Notes: a model not told the origin generated them from the sequence alone. Counted from the first letter of the stretch, positions 23,335 through 34,432 are shown. The stretch: 64,000 nt of DNA from Paraescarpia echinospica (GCA_020002185.1 CM034544.1:1989714-2053713); one strand, 5' to 3'. A program made the numbers and translations.

Positions 23335-23905
23335 TGGCTAGGAACCATGTCTTATAACGCAGTACCCAGTCCTAAGGACTGCTGAAAGCGTTTTACACTT
23401 TACTCCCTAGCAGACCTGTTAAGTAAAAACCATATCTATTTCTCTGGGATGCATCTAGCCACACCGCAATTGATGCGCGAATTCTATTCGTACACAAATA
23501 TCCACCACTGGCTATAGCCAGGTTGTTGTTGGGTTTTGCTTATCCATTTCCGGACGTTGCAGCCTTGATGGATTGTCTATAGACAGCTCTTTCGTTTGCC
23601 AGTCTCCCCACTCGCCAGACATCGGCTCCCATCCATTCCTCTATGTCCTTCCCCCATTGTCTCCTAGGTCTTCCTCTGCTTCTTCTGCCTTCCACTTTTC
23701 CTTCCATTATTAGTCTCTCTGATGCCGTTTCACATGGCCGAAATAACTTAGTTTTTGTTAGGTACTCATTCATATTGGTGAGTGAACTGAAGCAACATAA
23801 TGTGAACGAATTTGCACAAAGTGCGACACGGCAGCACTGGATTCGAACCCGGATTCTCACGGTCGAGAGTCCGAAGCTCTACCCACTGCACCATTGCGCT
23901 TTACA
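23335..23905 (-). mobile_element. tRNA-derived SINE, minus strand, interrupted
   Basis: It matches the plus-strand SINE at 46300-46660. Read on the minus strand it has a tRNA-like head with a B-box GGGTTCGAATCC-like site (plus strand GATTCGAACCCGG at 23840-23852), the GAGAGTCCGAAGCTC stem, a body with AATGAGTACC and GTGGATATTTGTGTACGAAT, and a 3' tail AAAGCGTTTT...CAGTCCTTAGGACTGGGTAC. A foreign LINE fragment (23522-23763) splits it. Confidence 0.8.
23522..23763 (-). pseudogene. LINE RT C-terminal fragment nested in the SINE
   Basis: The minus strand encodes RLIMEGKVEGRRSRGRPRRQ, then WGKDIEEWMG and ANERAVYRQSIKAATSGNG. This is the usual C-terminal tail of LINE reverse transcriptases (G-K-x-x-G-R-R-x-R-G-R-x-x-x-x-W). 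It lies exactly where the SINE body should read ...TATAGYCAGGTACTCATTC, with AGGT on both sides, so it is a secondary insertion with a probable 4-bp duplication. Confidence 0.75.
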
Positions 23906-24029
23906 CACGACTCGTCTCCATAGATGACCTGGTTCCACATTCTCTGTGAATAGTACTAATATTGGAATTGGAATACTCACTCTCTTTACTGCTTATTCGG
24001 TGTGAATACGAAACTACCTTACGGTTGGC

Positions 24030-24155
24030 AGCAAGTAATTTCACTCTACGTTGCTGCAGTTCACTCATATTTATGAATGAGTACATGGCTATAGACAATG
24101 GCTGATATTTGTGTACGAATAATCTCCGCGTATTAATTGCAGCTGTACTTGGTCG
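24030..24155 (+). mobile_element. Partial SINE body, plus strand
   Basis: The segment TTCACTCATATTTATGAATG, then AGTACATGGCTATAGACA..., GATATTTGTGTACGAATAAT and TATTAATTGCAGC matches the body of the SINE at 46440-46540. Head and tail are missing. It faces the minus-strand SINE 130 bp away, forming an inverted pair. Confidence 0.7.
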
Positions 24156-24563
24156 AAAACGTCTGCGTTCTCGACACCCCTTCTCGGACGACGCATCATC
24201 AGCGAGGTTGCCGTAAAGAGCAGAACTGCGTGGTCAAGTGAGGCGTGGACAAGAAGGTGGGACACCACACCTTGTAGACGTATGGAATTCACCCCAGTAT
24301 CATCAATAAAACCAGTCGGACACTACCTTAGCTGACACTCACTGGTGCACATCAACCGCATAACAACAGTAATGAAGATTCAAACACAATATGAACCAGA
24401 TGGGTTTGCAGCATTAGCTTCGGGCGAATGAGGGTCGAAAGGGTGCATTCCACATTACCAGTGAGTGACCGCTACATAAATGCAACGGCGACCACGTGAG
24501 GCTGGACGAGACAGCACTCGCCTGGCTACCAGTAGACATATTAAGAGACGATTTTAGCTGAAA
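24156..24563. other. Unassigned stretch before the gypsy fragment
   Basis: No gene is recognised. It ends in CAGTAGACATATTAAGAGAC and the following ATTTTAGCTGAAA, which closely resembles 27487-27516. Confidence 0.35.
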
Positions 24564-25343
24564 TTGGGCATCACCAAAACAGCGGGAGACAATGTGGAAA
24601 CGAAGCTACAGAGATTCTTGTTCGACTATCGCCGAACTCCCCAGTCGTCAACTGAAAAATCACCGATGGACGTGCTAAATCAGAGGAAGATGAGATTTAG
24701 GTTAGATCTCCTTCATCCAAGCCTTCAAGGGAAGCTTCACAAGAAGCAAACACAGATGACAGAGACAAACGACCGCAGCACCCGCCAGAGGAAGTTTGTT
24801 CCAGGAGAGAGTGTGTATGTCAAGAACTTTGGCCCAGGACTGAAATGGTCGATCGGGACGACCATTCATGTTACCGGTCCTGTGTCACATGCGATAGCAC
24901 TCCAAGACGGAAGAGAGTGTCGAATACACGTAGATCATCTCCGATAGCGTTGTGCGGACATGGATTCAGCGATTCCTATGTGTCATAGAGATCAGGTTGA
25001 CATTGAGACCGCACTGCAGAACTACTGCAAACCACCGAATCCTGTGCTACAACACAACGAGGTGCAAGTCGCTGCATCAACACCAGATGCACCTAATGCA
25101 AGTGCATCATCACAGTCGACTGTTGCCGAGCGTGACAGTGTTGTGACAGAAACTAGTGACACTGCTGTGTCAACACGTTCCAAGGAGTTGCCGCGTGTTA
25201 TTACACCTGCTAGGAAATCTGGCAGATCGCGTGTAGCACCAGCGTGGCAAGCAGACTATGTCAAGAACTTAGTGAACAGTGCGACTAATTGTCGAAGGCC
25301 AATAAGAATAACGGCCGTGGTCATACAGGGAATCTGGAGGTAG
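24564..25343 (+). pseudogene. Integrase C-terminal part of gypsy pol
   Basis: The sequence LQRFLFDYRRTPQSSTEKSP and then DVLNQRKMRFRLDLLHPS is the end of the integrase catalytic domain of Ty3/gypsy elements (FL-x-x-Y-R-x-T-P-H-x-x-T-x-x-S-P). VYVKNFGPGLKW, TGPVSHAIALQDGRECRIHV and DHLR follow, the chromatin-side C-terminal domain ending in the usual H-V-D-H-L-R. A TAG at 24945-24947 stops the frame. The same frame reopens to 25343 with a Ser/Thr/Ala-rich tail and RKSGRSRVAPAW, which recalls the R-R-S-x-R-x-R-x-P-P-x-R end of gypsy pol. So the stop is probably a nonsense mutation, though a natural end at HLR is possible. Confidence 0.75.
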
Positions 25344-25680
25344 TCTACCCTTCAATTCCGTAGTTGTGATGACTAATGAATCGGATAATAATTATGTTTC
25401 ACAGCAGGTTGGTAAAGGACATTCGTTGGCTTAATTGGACTTTACGCTGACAATGAACGTTATTAACTATGAACTGATTATGTTTCGTTTTAGAGGGGAA
25501 GAAATGTGATGATGTTACGTTAGATCGAACTGATCGTTTAACTACGCGTCACCGGAATTGTGCGAGTTCCCGCTCCTTGTATGATGAACTGCTAATAAAG
25601 TTGTTGTTATTTTACGTAGAATGCTATCGTCTTTTCTCGGCCAAGTCGTAAGACGGACTGTAAAATAAGTAAAATTATCA
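24564..25680 (+). mobile_element. Ty3/gypsy-type LTR retrotransposon, 3' end
   Basis: The end of pol, a polypurine tract (AGAGGGGAAGAAA, 25492-25504) and a probable 3' LTR starting TGTGATGATGTTACG at 25505 follow in order. The element is truncated upstream: no RT, RNase H or integrase core is present. The LTR end is uncertain. ATTATCA at about 25674-25680 would give a short LTR of ~175 bp. Confidence 0.75.
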
Positions 25681-25865
25681 CGCATTTGTTATATTACATA
25701 TAATGTCAATGATCATGACAGTAGCATATTTATATGGTAATGCAGATTATAATCATGTTATATGAGAGAGAATATGGCATTTTGTTCCTCAATTAAGCTT
25801 ATTAGCTAGATTCAAGTATCTATATGTTGACCTTATATCAAGGGATCATTATTATTATCGAAGTG

Positions 25866-27067
25866 GTTACGTAGCCGAGCATCGGAACCGTGTCCCCCAC
25901 AGAGTTAAAGGTCCGAGCACTCAATGCGCATGCGCCAATCGTCACGTGTGCGCACTGGCTTCCGCTCTCCGTCTCTCTCAAATATGGCGACCGAGCGTGG
26001 TGTTGTTTTATTTTGGCTAAAAATAGGAGATGTTTTCGATAGTTTTGAAGAAGTGCATGTGTAGTCGGATTAAGGAAATCGAAGATGCGACAGCCGTGCA
26101 ATTGTACAGACGTGACTGTAACTAAGACGTTGGCTGCGTCGATGGAACGATATCCCGGCTGCGCGGGCAAGGCTAAGCCCGAACTTCGATACTATCTCCT
26201 ATCATACTGCATTTATACCTTACTTATTATGTATATACCTTACTTTTCATGTATGTCTTTATGCCATGGGGATTACACAACTGCCAATAACGAATGAAGG
26301 GCAAAGGGATGGTATTTATACTGTATGACATTTCAGTGTATTAATACTGTATGACGTTTCAATGTGTTAGTTGTATTTTATTGTATACTGTGAATCCAAC
26401 TCAGTTGAGTTGCTAATAAACTTGTGTTATTCTTATTCTATTCTATGCATTATTTCAATAAAATGTTATGTTACTTCTACTCCGCTGTTTTCATAAGTCA
26501 TTATAAACATTACATCATTATTGGTAGAGCACATAACGTATTCCAAAGTAATTTCTAATATTTGCATATATAATTTATATATATATATATATTATATTAT
26601 TTTTTATTTGTAGTTACTATGGCCCACAGCTATGTTACAATAGTTATGTTAGTTCCTGTCAATGTGTATTGTTTGGTTGTCATGTCATATTTTTGCATGT
26701 AATTGGATAGAATTGAGCATGTCTAATAGAATTGACTATATTATTATAATTTCCCAGTATTATAGAAAGGCAGATTTATAGTACGGAAAGTTAATCCATA
26801 GTATACGCTAGTACTAGTAGTAGCAAGTTAGCAGATAAGCTAAAGGTCAAGTTAATACTAGTAATACGATGAGCACTGAAACAATTGAAAGTTGAAGTGA
26901 GCAAAAGGAATACTGAAGTGTAGTCGGTCGGGAAATGACCTATAACACTGATGACCACGGTTCCGATGCTCGGATCTTTATCCCTGACAAACGCGATTCC
27001 GATGCTTTGAGTGAGTGCTCGGACCTTTATCGCCGACACGCACGGTTCCGATGCTCGGCTATGTAAC
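25866..27067. mobile_element. MULE-like DNA transposon remnant (element A)
   Basis: The termini are inverted: GTTACGTAGCCGAGCATCGG from 25866 and CCGATGCTCGGCTATGTAAC to 27067. Flanking nonamers ATCGAAGTG (25857-25865) and AACAAAGTG (27068-27076) match at seven of nine positions, fitting the 9-bp duplications typical of MuDR-type elements. The right arm carries extra copies of the TIR core (26955-27060). Inside is a short coding relic resembling the N-terminal domain of MULE/ZSWIM-type proteins. Confidence 0.6.
25984..26297 (+). pseudogene. N-terminal fragment resembling MULE/ZSWIM3-type transposase
   Basis: From ATG at 25984 the plus strand reads MATERGVVLFWLKIGDVFDS followed by FEEV, then in other frames SRIKEIEDATAVQLYRRDC and TVTKTLAASMERYPG...PELRYYLLSYC. 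The order (F-x-x-F-x-x-V, V-x-L-Y-R-R-D-x-R-T-V, P-E-L-x-Y-Y-x-x-x-Y-C) resembles the conserved N-terminal region of MULE-type and ZSWIM3-like proteins. Several frameshifts and a following AT-rich stretch end it. No catalytic domain is present. Confidence 0.4.
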
Positions 27068-27076
27068 AACAAAGTG

Positions 27077-27210
27077 GTTGCGTAGCCGAGCATCGGTGCT
27101 TGCCGCTCCGCGTCCGAGCACCGGAAAGAGGCCACAATAGGCACATGTGCGTTGAGTGCTCGGACCTTTATCGCCGAGACGCGCACGGTTCCGATGCTCG
27201 GCTACGTAAC
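27077..27210. mobile_element. 134-bp MITE with the termini of element A (element B)
   Basis: Left end GTTGCGTAGCCGAGCATCGG and right end CCGATGCTCGGCTACGTAAC are the termini of element A with at most one change each. The two elements are only 9 bp apart. B is non-coding and looks like a miniature derivative or a rearranged end. Confidence 0.7.
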
Positions 27211-27631
27211 AACGTCCTATTATTATTATACACAATGTTACCATGTTAAATATACTTGAGTAACTTATAATTATGCAAAACATAATTATTATATAGATAG
27301 TGACGAATTGGACAAGTATTTCCAACTATTCGTGCATGTTTTGATAAAAAAAACATTTTTGTACAAAAACTTGGAGGAAAAATATTATTGGGACTGGATC
27401 TTGACTGAGATTTTGCGGTGCAGGAAAAATCGGAATCAGGTTATTTGCAAGAAGTATAATTTTGCATCAATATTATTCATAAACTACCTGTAGACATATT
27501 AAGAAAAAATTTTAGCTAAAAGTTTGTCAGAGAAAGTATTTTACACCACCTTAGCTTTCGTGAGCGATATTAGAATTTGTGTTGATAAATCGTAGTGTTA
27601 CGCCTATTCGCTAGGGGGCACATAGCGTATG
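27211..27631. other. Unassigned stretch
   Basis: AT-rich DNA. 27487-27516 resembles 24530-24560. No gene is seen. Confidence 0.4.
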
Positions 27632-27634
27632 TCT

Positions 27635-27680
27635 AGCACAGAGCCATTGATATATAGAGTTTGGCGCCATTTTCGGTCCA
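27635..27680 (+). repeat. Left terminal inverted repeat of the P-type element
   Basis: AGCACAGAGCCATTGATATA and the following bases match the inverted 36008-36032 exactly over 25 bp. CGCCATTTTCGGTCCA then matches inverted 35952-35967, with a 38-bp gap only on the right side. Confidence 0.8.
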
Positions 27681-28599
27681 GTTGTAGCGCAGCAACAGTG
27701 ATTCAGTGCATAGCTGATAACATTACATATACATCACATGTTATGTATAATTATTAGTACACACATGTCTATGCATGTATGGATGAGATTAATATTAGTT
27801 ATACTACTTTTATTAAATGTTTTCATACGTATATGAGTATTTATACTGGTGTGGTGGGAGCATAAATCGTGCATCCTAATATTTTAGGTCGTTTTAACAA
27901 TAAACAATAACAATAAATCTGATCACAAAAAAAGGTAAGAGGGTCAGGAATGGTGAGATTTCAGGGATTCAGTTTTTGACCTGGTACAAATTTCCCAGTC
28001 ATGACTATAATTAATAATTTGTATACGTACAATGCATGAAAATAAGTGTTTATTATATATATATATATATATACACATACACACACATTAAAAGGGTCTA
28101 CATGTCATACATTAAAATTAAAAGTAAAGATATTTTGTAATATAACAATATGTTTAAATATTTTAAAGATATTTTGTGCATCATTGTGAAGGGGTGGAGA
28201 GTTGGGTGCATAAGCCTTACAGCTTGTTAATGGGATGATGTGTCTTTGTGAACATTGCAAAAAGATTGAGAAAGTTTGCTCCTCTGTTAAACGAATATGA
28301 ACCTAGGACATTGTTATGGTATTGGTTATTATTATACAGACCAGTCGGCAACATATTAATATACAGTAGTAGCACTCAGCGTGACTGTCTCTATGGGACC
28401 CTGTTTAAATATATACAGTGCGCGATAACTCAAACTGCCATTTTAGTTGACTTTTGCTTATGTCGATCTTTCTCTTCAGTCCCAGTCATATAAGTCCATA
28501 AAACAGATCTTGATTAGTGGAGTTTCTGATAACTAGAAATATTGCCACGGGTCCCTGGAAGTTCAACATACCCAAAATGCACTGTAGTATGTACATATT

Positions 28600-29560
28600 T
28601 AACACATATTGGCAAAATCGAATATTATTATCTTTATTCTCAAAGCTGCACATACACATCTTCACATGTAATTGACTTACAAAGTAACACTTTTAACAAG
28701 GTGAACTGTTGGCATTTAGCAATGTGTCTGAACTCCATAATGCCAACACGAATCTTACTGCCACGTTCATTACCAGATTTATGCAGTGTATTGGCATTTT
28801 TGCAATTCTGAACATCTTGGAGAATACAATGCGTACAACAGGTAATATAGTACCCTGAATATTCCAGAGACTTGATTGCAATGTTAAACCTCTCTGTCAA
28901 TTCAACCACTCACAACTTCATATGTAATTGACTTACAAAGTAACACTTTTGAGAAGTAACATGCCCACAATGCCATAATAACAAAATGATTCTTACAGTG
29001 CTAAGTGGTGCAAGATGTCACATTTCTATTTAATGCTTCGCCATATGTCCCATTGCCATACTCTTACTGCCCAGTTCACTACCAGATTTATGCAGTGAAT
29101 TTGCTTTCTTTCTTGTTGTTATAACGTCTTGGAAAATACAATGTGTACCACGGGTAATTTAGTATCCTGAAGGTTCCAGAAACTTGACTGCATTACACGT
29201 GACCTATCAGTCAATTCAACCTTGCATAACTTCACATCTAACTGACTTACAAAATTAAAACATTTAACAAGGTAAAATGTTGGCATTTAGCATAGTGCCA
29301 ACAACTATCACTACAACAACTACAAATGAACTTTACAGTGCAAATAAATGCAACGTGTCACATTTCTATTTAATATGTTTCACCATCTGTCTCAGTGCCA
29401 TACTCTTACTGCCAAGTTCACTACCGGATTTATGCACTGAATTTGCATTCTTCCTTGCAAGTCGTAACATTTTGAAAAATATATGCAGCCGAACAACAGT
29501 ATATCGCCCAATCAGCTTATGTTTGATAGTATGACAAAGTGGCAGTTGGACTTCCGTAGT
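28600..29560 (-). repeat. Three tandem copies (~310 bp) of the transposase 3' coding end
   Basis: The segment encoding ...KNANSVHKSGSELGSKS..., present at the true C-terminus (about 29560-29366), recurs at about 29150-29040 (KKANSLHKSGSELGSKSMAM) and 28830-28720 (CKNANTLHKSGNERGSKIRV). Each copy is followed, on the minus strand, by a conserved TTACAAAGTGTTACTTTGTAAGTC-like non-coding part near 29240, 28930 and 28680. The copies are clearly diverged, so the duplication is old. Confidence 0.8.
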
Positions 29561-31284
29561 TGCTAATTCAAAAACATTCACCAAAAATGCCTTTACATTT
29601 CTTAGCGACACAAGAAGTTTTTCACCCTGTTGACGAAACACCATTTCACATGCCAACAAGACCTGAAATGCTTGTTTTGTTGGATGGGTAAGACTGCCAT
29701 CCTTATACTCTTTAAACTGAGTTAGTTTGGCAGCATCAAGAGATGTAACATTGGAACTAACAACACTTGAGATGCAATTGTCACAAACTTTGTCATGCTT
29801 CTGGATTTTTGATACACAGTATCCAGCTAGGTAGTACAAGCTGTTCTCTTCTGCACTACCAAGTTCATTCACATATTTTGCTTCAGAAAAGATAATTGGG
29901 TGTAAATGTAAGTCTGACTCTGCTAGCTTAGGTGAGATCTGCTGCTGATCAAGAAAGTGTTGCCACAAACTCTCCTTCCTCATTCTCATAATTTCCAGTA
30001 GATGTTTTCAGGAACTGGGCAACAGTCAATATTTTCAATGCGTATTTGAATTCGACTGGAGAGGTAACAGGCTTTTTCAGGCGTACACAGCGGAACAGTT
30101 TTTTTTAGACAATCCTGGGTAAATCTAGCTGTTAACAGATAACTGTGGCCCTTGTCAAGTAACTCATTCTGAATGTCTATGATAGACTGCGTTGATAGAA
30201 TAACACCCGTTTGAACAGGTTTCCACTTATTACCAATTTGTATTCCAGTAAAAACTTGGATGACAGATTTGAGAAATTATATAGCTCTGGCATGCTCTAA
30301 GGGATTAATTTTGCTTAGAGCCATTGTAGGGTGTCGACTGCACATAAGGTCGAACCATTTATTGACCAGTTCAGTGAACCAGGCAGTTACAAGGTCAGCT
30401 GACTTTGTACCTGCATGGTTCGATTCTATTAGAAAATGAATTCCTGCGGACACTGATGTACTAAATATATTAAGGGCGTGCGACACTGTCATTTTATCAA
30501 AGTGGGAAGGGTTGAGAGCAGCACTTGTTAACTTTGGGGCAATCTTCAGCTGCTGATCTTCCAGACTTTGTGCTAAAGCCTTAACTGGAGCAATGCTCAC
30601 CTCTGAGCTGCACAAGTTGTTGTTTTCAACAACATAGTCAGGAAGAGTGATAGTCTGACCACTGACAAGGGCTGCTTTCAAGTTTTTGATGACATGCGGG
30701 ACATCAGCAATAAAGAACAACTCCCTGGATGGATCACAGGGATGTTGTACCTTATTAACTGTGCGACTATGTTTACCGCATATAACACCAAAACTCTTCC
30801 ACATGCTTCTGTTTGCAGAACCCATATCACTAGTCACAGCAACTACATGTAATCCTATAGCTGCTGCATGCTTGATTATATCTATGGCCATATCTTTACC
30901 AAACAGTCCCAATGATAGAGTTCCCAGTATAATGATAGCCAACAATTTGTTTCCACCGAGTTGTTACACCACCTAGCATAAAACGAGACCATGAGTAGCA
31001 TTGCCAGTATGGCCTGGCAGGGTAATGTCACCTAGTAATTTACCACTATTTTGGTCAAATTCGACACTGGAGGTAATTGCCATTTCATCTAAGGTCAAAC
31101 AACACTCGCATTCTTGCGATTTCCATTGTTGTACATTCAACTGTAATAAACTAAACACCTCATCTAGAACACCGGGTTCAAACACAACACCCAGCATTTT
31201 TCTCCGTAGCATGCGCAATGACGGCAAGGGAAACTGTTGCTCTAACAACTGTTCATATCCAGTTGACCCACATGCAAAACGCAA
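29366..31284 (-). pseudogene. Catalytic and C-terminal region of P-type transposase
   Basis: After an ACGCAG acceptor the minus strand reads LRFACGSTGYEQLLEQQFPL with PLPSLRMLRRKM, then CCLTLDEMAITSSVEFD (first catalytic acidic site) and GDITLPGHTGNATHGLV. A one-base loss near 30985 shifts frame (FMLGGVTTRWKQIVGYHYTG continues), and a second shift near 30915 leads to KDMAIDIIKHAAAIGLHVVA and TSDMGSANRSMWK. The frame holds to RHPTMALSKINPLEHARAI, then an in-frame TAA at about 30279. WKPVQTGVILSTQSIIDIQN follows past the stop, then a shift at the A8 run near 30095 (KKPVTSPVEFKYALKILTVA) and another near 29985. The last 200 residues (YYLAGYCVSKIQKHDKVCDN to the end) are intact. RNase-H-like P transposases are GTP-dependent nucleases; this copy is inactive. 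Confidence 0.85.
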
Positions 31285-31521
31285 CTGCGTCACAAAATCG
31301 AGTGTAAGTATTAATAAATTGGCGGTACCCGATTTGACACAGCAAGTTATAGGTTCAGGTCCACTAGGATTCGGAGTGAATGAGAGACATAACGTGACAT
31401 CAGATATGTATGTACGAGAAGCCAACTGGCATTCCCATTTAATACATCAACAATAAACAAAAGCGGTTCAGTGATAGTTGGCCAACCGTTACTCTGCTAT
31501 GCCTACGACGTTATATTTATA

Positions 31522-32261
31522 TGTAACCCTGGTGGATATTCTAGTACTATATATATGTTAATTCACCAGAGGCCACTAGGGGTTAGAGGCCACACCCTGC
31601 TAGTCGAGCTAAACCGGTCAGCTATTTTATCAGGCGCAGTTTGCCCTGGGCCAGTGACAGAGACACACCCACACTTGTAGAGTCTCTGGGCCCAGTAGTT
31701 CGTTTATACCTACGGCCTGGTAAGTTAGTCTTGTTATATGTATGTGTTATTGGTAGTGGGGGTTTAATCATTGCATTGTATAGGATTATTATATGATACA
31801 TTAGAATAATACGTAACGTTAAATTTATTAATGGTGTTATGTTTCCAATTTAGACGGGGATTATAAGGGCGTGGCGGTTCTATATACTGGGTAGTTCAAT
31901 ATTGTCATGTAACTAATGCAACTGCATAGGCAGATGCTAGGTAATGTAGTAATACGAAGTACTATCTCGAATTCACTGGTGTGTATTACTATGTCTCTAA
32001 AAGGTTTGAAATACATATGCGAATATTATCCTATAATAATAGGTGTGTAATTACATAGTGCAGAAGGTGACGTGAATGTATTGGGATTGATTATGTATTG
32101 CTGTTACTTTGTTATTGTTGATATATACACGATAACTATCCAGTTGTAACATTATGTGATTATATGTTACAGAACGTTGAGTATCCCTCTGGGAGCTTAA
32201 AACATTGACAATTCAATAAACTCTGTCGTGCCCAAAAACCCAGTCGTCTGACTTGTTTACA
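31522..32261 (+). mobile_element. Solo LTR (740 bp)
   Basis: It starts TGTAACCCTGGTGG and ends CTTGTTTACA, so it has TG...CA ends, with TATA on both sides (31518-31521 and 32262-32265) as a 4-bp duplication. AATAAA lies near the end (about 32215), before CTCTGTCGTGCCC. No primer-binding site or coding sequence follows, which fits a solo LTR left by recombination. It lies inside the third intron of the P-type relic. Orientation is inferred from the AATAAA. Confidence 0.65.
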
Positions 32262-33535
32262 TATAACACCATACATTGTACTCAACGAGTATGCATCCAA
32301 ATACGAAATAACATGGGAGACAATTTAAACAGCTGGTCACTTACATGAAGACGGGTATACACCGTTGTAAAGTCTATGAACTGTAACCAAAGAATGTCTC
32401 GTGATGTGTAAATGTCGACGTTCGCATCCGGCGAGATGTCAGGACGAAGTCGAAAGTCGTTCGGCGAACGAATTCACGTAGATGAAAGCAGGCGACTCGG
32501 GCGATCAAGTAAACGGTATATTTGCCTTGTCGATCCCACGCGAATCACCAGGCGACAACACGGAAACGATGTTATGACATCGGCGATGTCGACAAGGTCT
32601 GTCACGGAGTCGGTGTTATGACAGCTAGCAGACGAAACGGTGGTGGCCTCGCATTCGAAGATCACGTCAAAACGGAACTGCACTTTGCAGTCGGTTATCG
32701 CTCAGTCTTCTTCAACGCGTGAGAAGTGCAGCGTCTCACAACTAATCAGTACTGTTGAAATCGTAGAAGTATTTACTACAGGCGATGGGCGGACACACGT
32801 TTCAGCCCAATTCCTGGAGACGAGAGTGCAACTCTTTCTTCTGCTCAAATGTTCGTCTGACCTCGAATGGCCATTCTGCCCTTATATAGTTTGAATCAGC
32901 CTTGATGGCCGGAAGTTAGTCTGACCAATTACAACACTTAATACAAATTAAAGTCGCTTCAAAAACTGGCTCCCGAAACCATTCACACTTCGAAGCAATC
33001 CATTCAACTCGCCGAGTTTAAAATAGATTTTGCGAGCTAAACGTATGGCTATATAAGTGCTCATTCAATCTTTAACTTACGTGAATTACTTACATAATTA
33101 ATATCACTGGATTCCTTGTATCGAGCCGGATACCACAATATTCACCGTACATTCCAACTCTCATGAATTAATCCATAATTTTAATAAAACACGCACTCTA
33201 TTCATACGCTACGTGTGACCCTAGTGTTTTTCACACCTACATTTATGTAAACAACTTTTATAAGTTCATAATATAATCTTTTTATAACCACAACATAAGT
33301 AGTTTGACAGATCACCATATTACCAGTCATGTTAAATAATTTCTACAGGTACCAAATTTGGTATACCTAACCGTAGAATTAGCGGTGTACGCTACAAATT
33401 AAATCTGACTCGTCGGCAGTTAAAACGTTACACGCCTTAATCGCCAGAGGGCACCAGCGTATACCTCCGCGACAATACATACCAGAGATGGCAGCACCAT
33501 CCCATCAACCATACGTTCTAAAGCCCGATTTAATT
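32262..33535. other. Unassigned sequence inside the P-type element
   Basis: 32400-32890 is relatively GC-rich with reading frames on both strands but no recognisable product. A motif near 33440 (CGCCAGAGGGCACCAGCGTA) recalls CGCTAGGGGGCACATAGCGT at the P-type left flank (27609), hinting at another transposon end. It may be a further nested insertion. Confidence 0.35.
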
Positions 33536-33559
33536 CTATACAAACCACTTTGTGACAAA

Positions 33560-33879
33560 CTGCAAGGCTTTCTTTACAGTATTAGCACTCCATTTGCTAC
33601 CGCGCATGCTTTTTCTACCTAGTGCACGTAGCTGGTCATCAGTAAATAATTTGCGTAAGGAAACCATGCACTTTGCGTGATTCTTAATCAGTTCCCTTTT
33701 CTGGCGTTTCACACGCTTCATTTGTTTTTGCAACAATGTCACCCTTATATGCATGGCACGCAGTTTCCTTTGTGCTTCTTTCAGCTCATGGCTTCTTTCC
33801 GATGGTGGCGATATGTCATCAGGGCATGTCTTGCTGCTAGTGGGTTTTGGACTGTCACTAGTAGTGCTACTTGTGTCAC
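33560..33879 (-). pseudogene. Coiled coil and WS-box, exon 3
   Basis: Acceptor TTGTAG then GTGAC completes a Ser codon in phase 1. The exon encodes a linker, then a Lys/Arg-rich helical segment (LKEAQRKLRAMHIRVTLLQK, QMKRVKRQKREL), a likely leucine-zipper-like dimerisation region. LFTDDQLRALGRKSMRGSKW and then SANTVKKALQ follow, matching the P-type W-S-x-x-T-I-K-K-A-L box. A proper donor is missing: CAG is followed by TTTGTC, so loss of one G from an original GTTTGT donor is likely. This would explain the stop after KWFV if the intron is read through. Confidence 0.75.
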
Positions 33880-34432
33880 CTACAATATCATAAAATGTTA
33901 TGCAATACCAGTAGTGACAGTTAATTATCTCTGAACGAGGTATTTATTGAAACATGATCTGAATAGACTTGATTCTACATCACACCAAAGAATTGTTAAC
34001 AAATTAATATATCCCACAACCATTCATATGAATGAATCAGTAGACTGTATTCCAAGTAATGTTTGAGAAATGGCTTTTGACTATGCACAGTAGGAACAAA
34101 ATGCTGTAGTCTTTGTTGTTGTGCTATATTTCAGGGTCATATCTCTAAGAATAATGGAAATTATTTGGTAGCTCAGAAGAAATTGAGGTTTTGAGTATGT
34201 GTGTGTGTGTGTGTGCGCGCGCGTGCGCGTGTGCATGTGTGTGTCTAACATGAATGGCAAACTTTTAGTGGTGCAAAAATACACATTGGATTACTACTTA
34301 AACTTATGATTTCATAACATATCATAATGGAGAAATTTATTTTTTTACAATGCCCTTTTGTCACTTTTTTTGTGACAAGCATGAGCAGGACTTATTGGCA
34401 CAACTGACAATGTATTCTCAGCAACCACTTAC
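33880..34432 (-). other. Intron 2 of the P-type transposase
   Basis: Bounded by GTAAGT and TTGTAG on the minus strand. It contains a TG/CG microsatellite at 34197-34245. Confidence 0.7.

Noticed and set aside
32400..32890. Overlapping frames of 65-85 codons on both strands
   Set aside because: No recognisable domain, no codon-level support, and the overlapping frames contradict each other. Left as unassigned.
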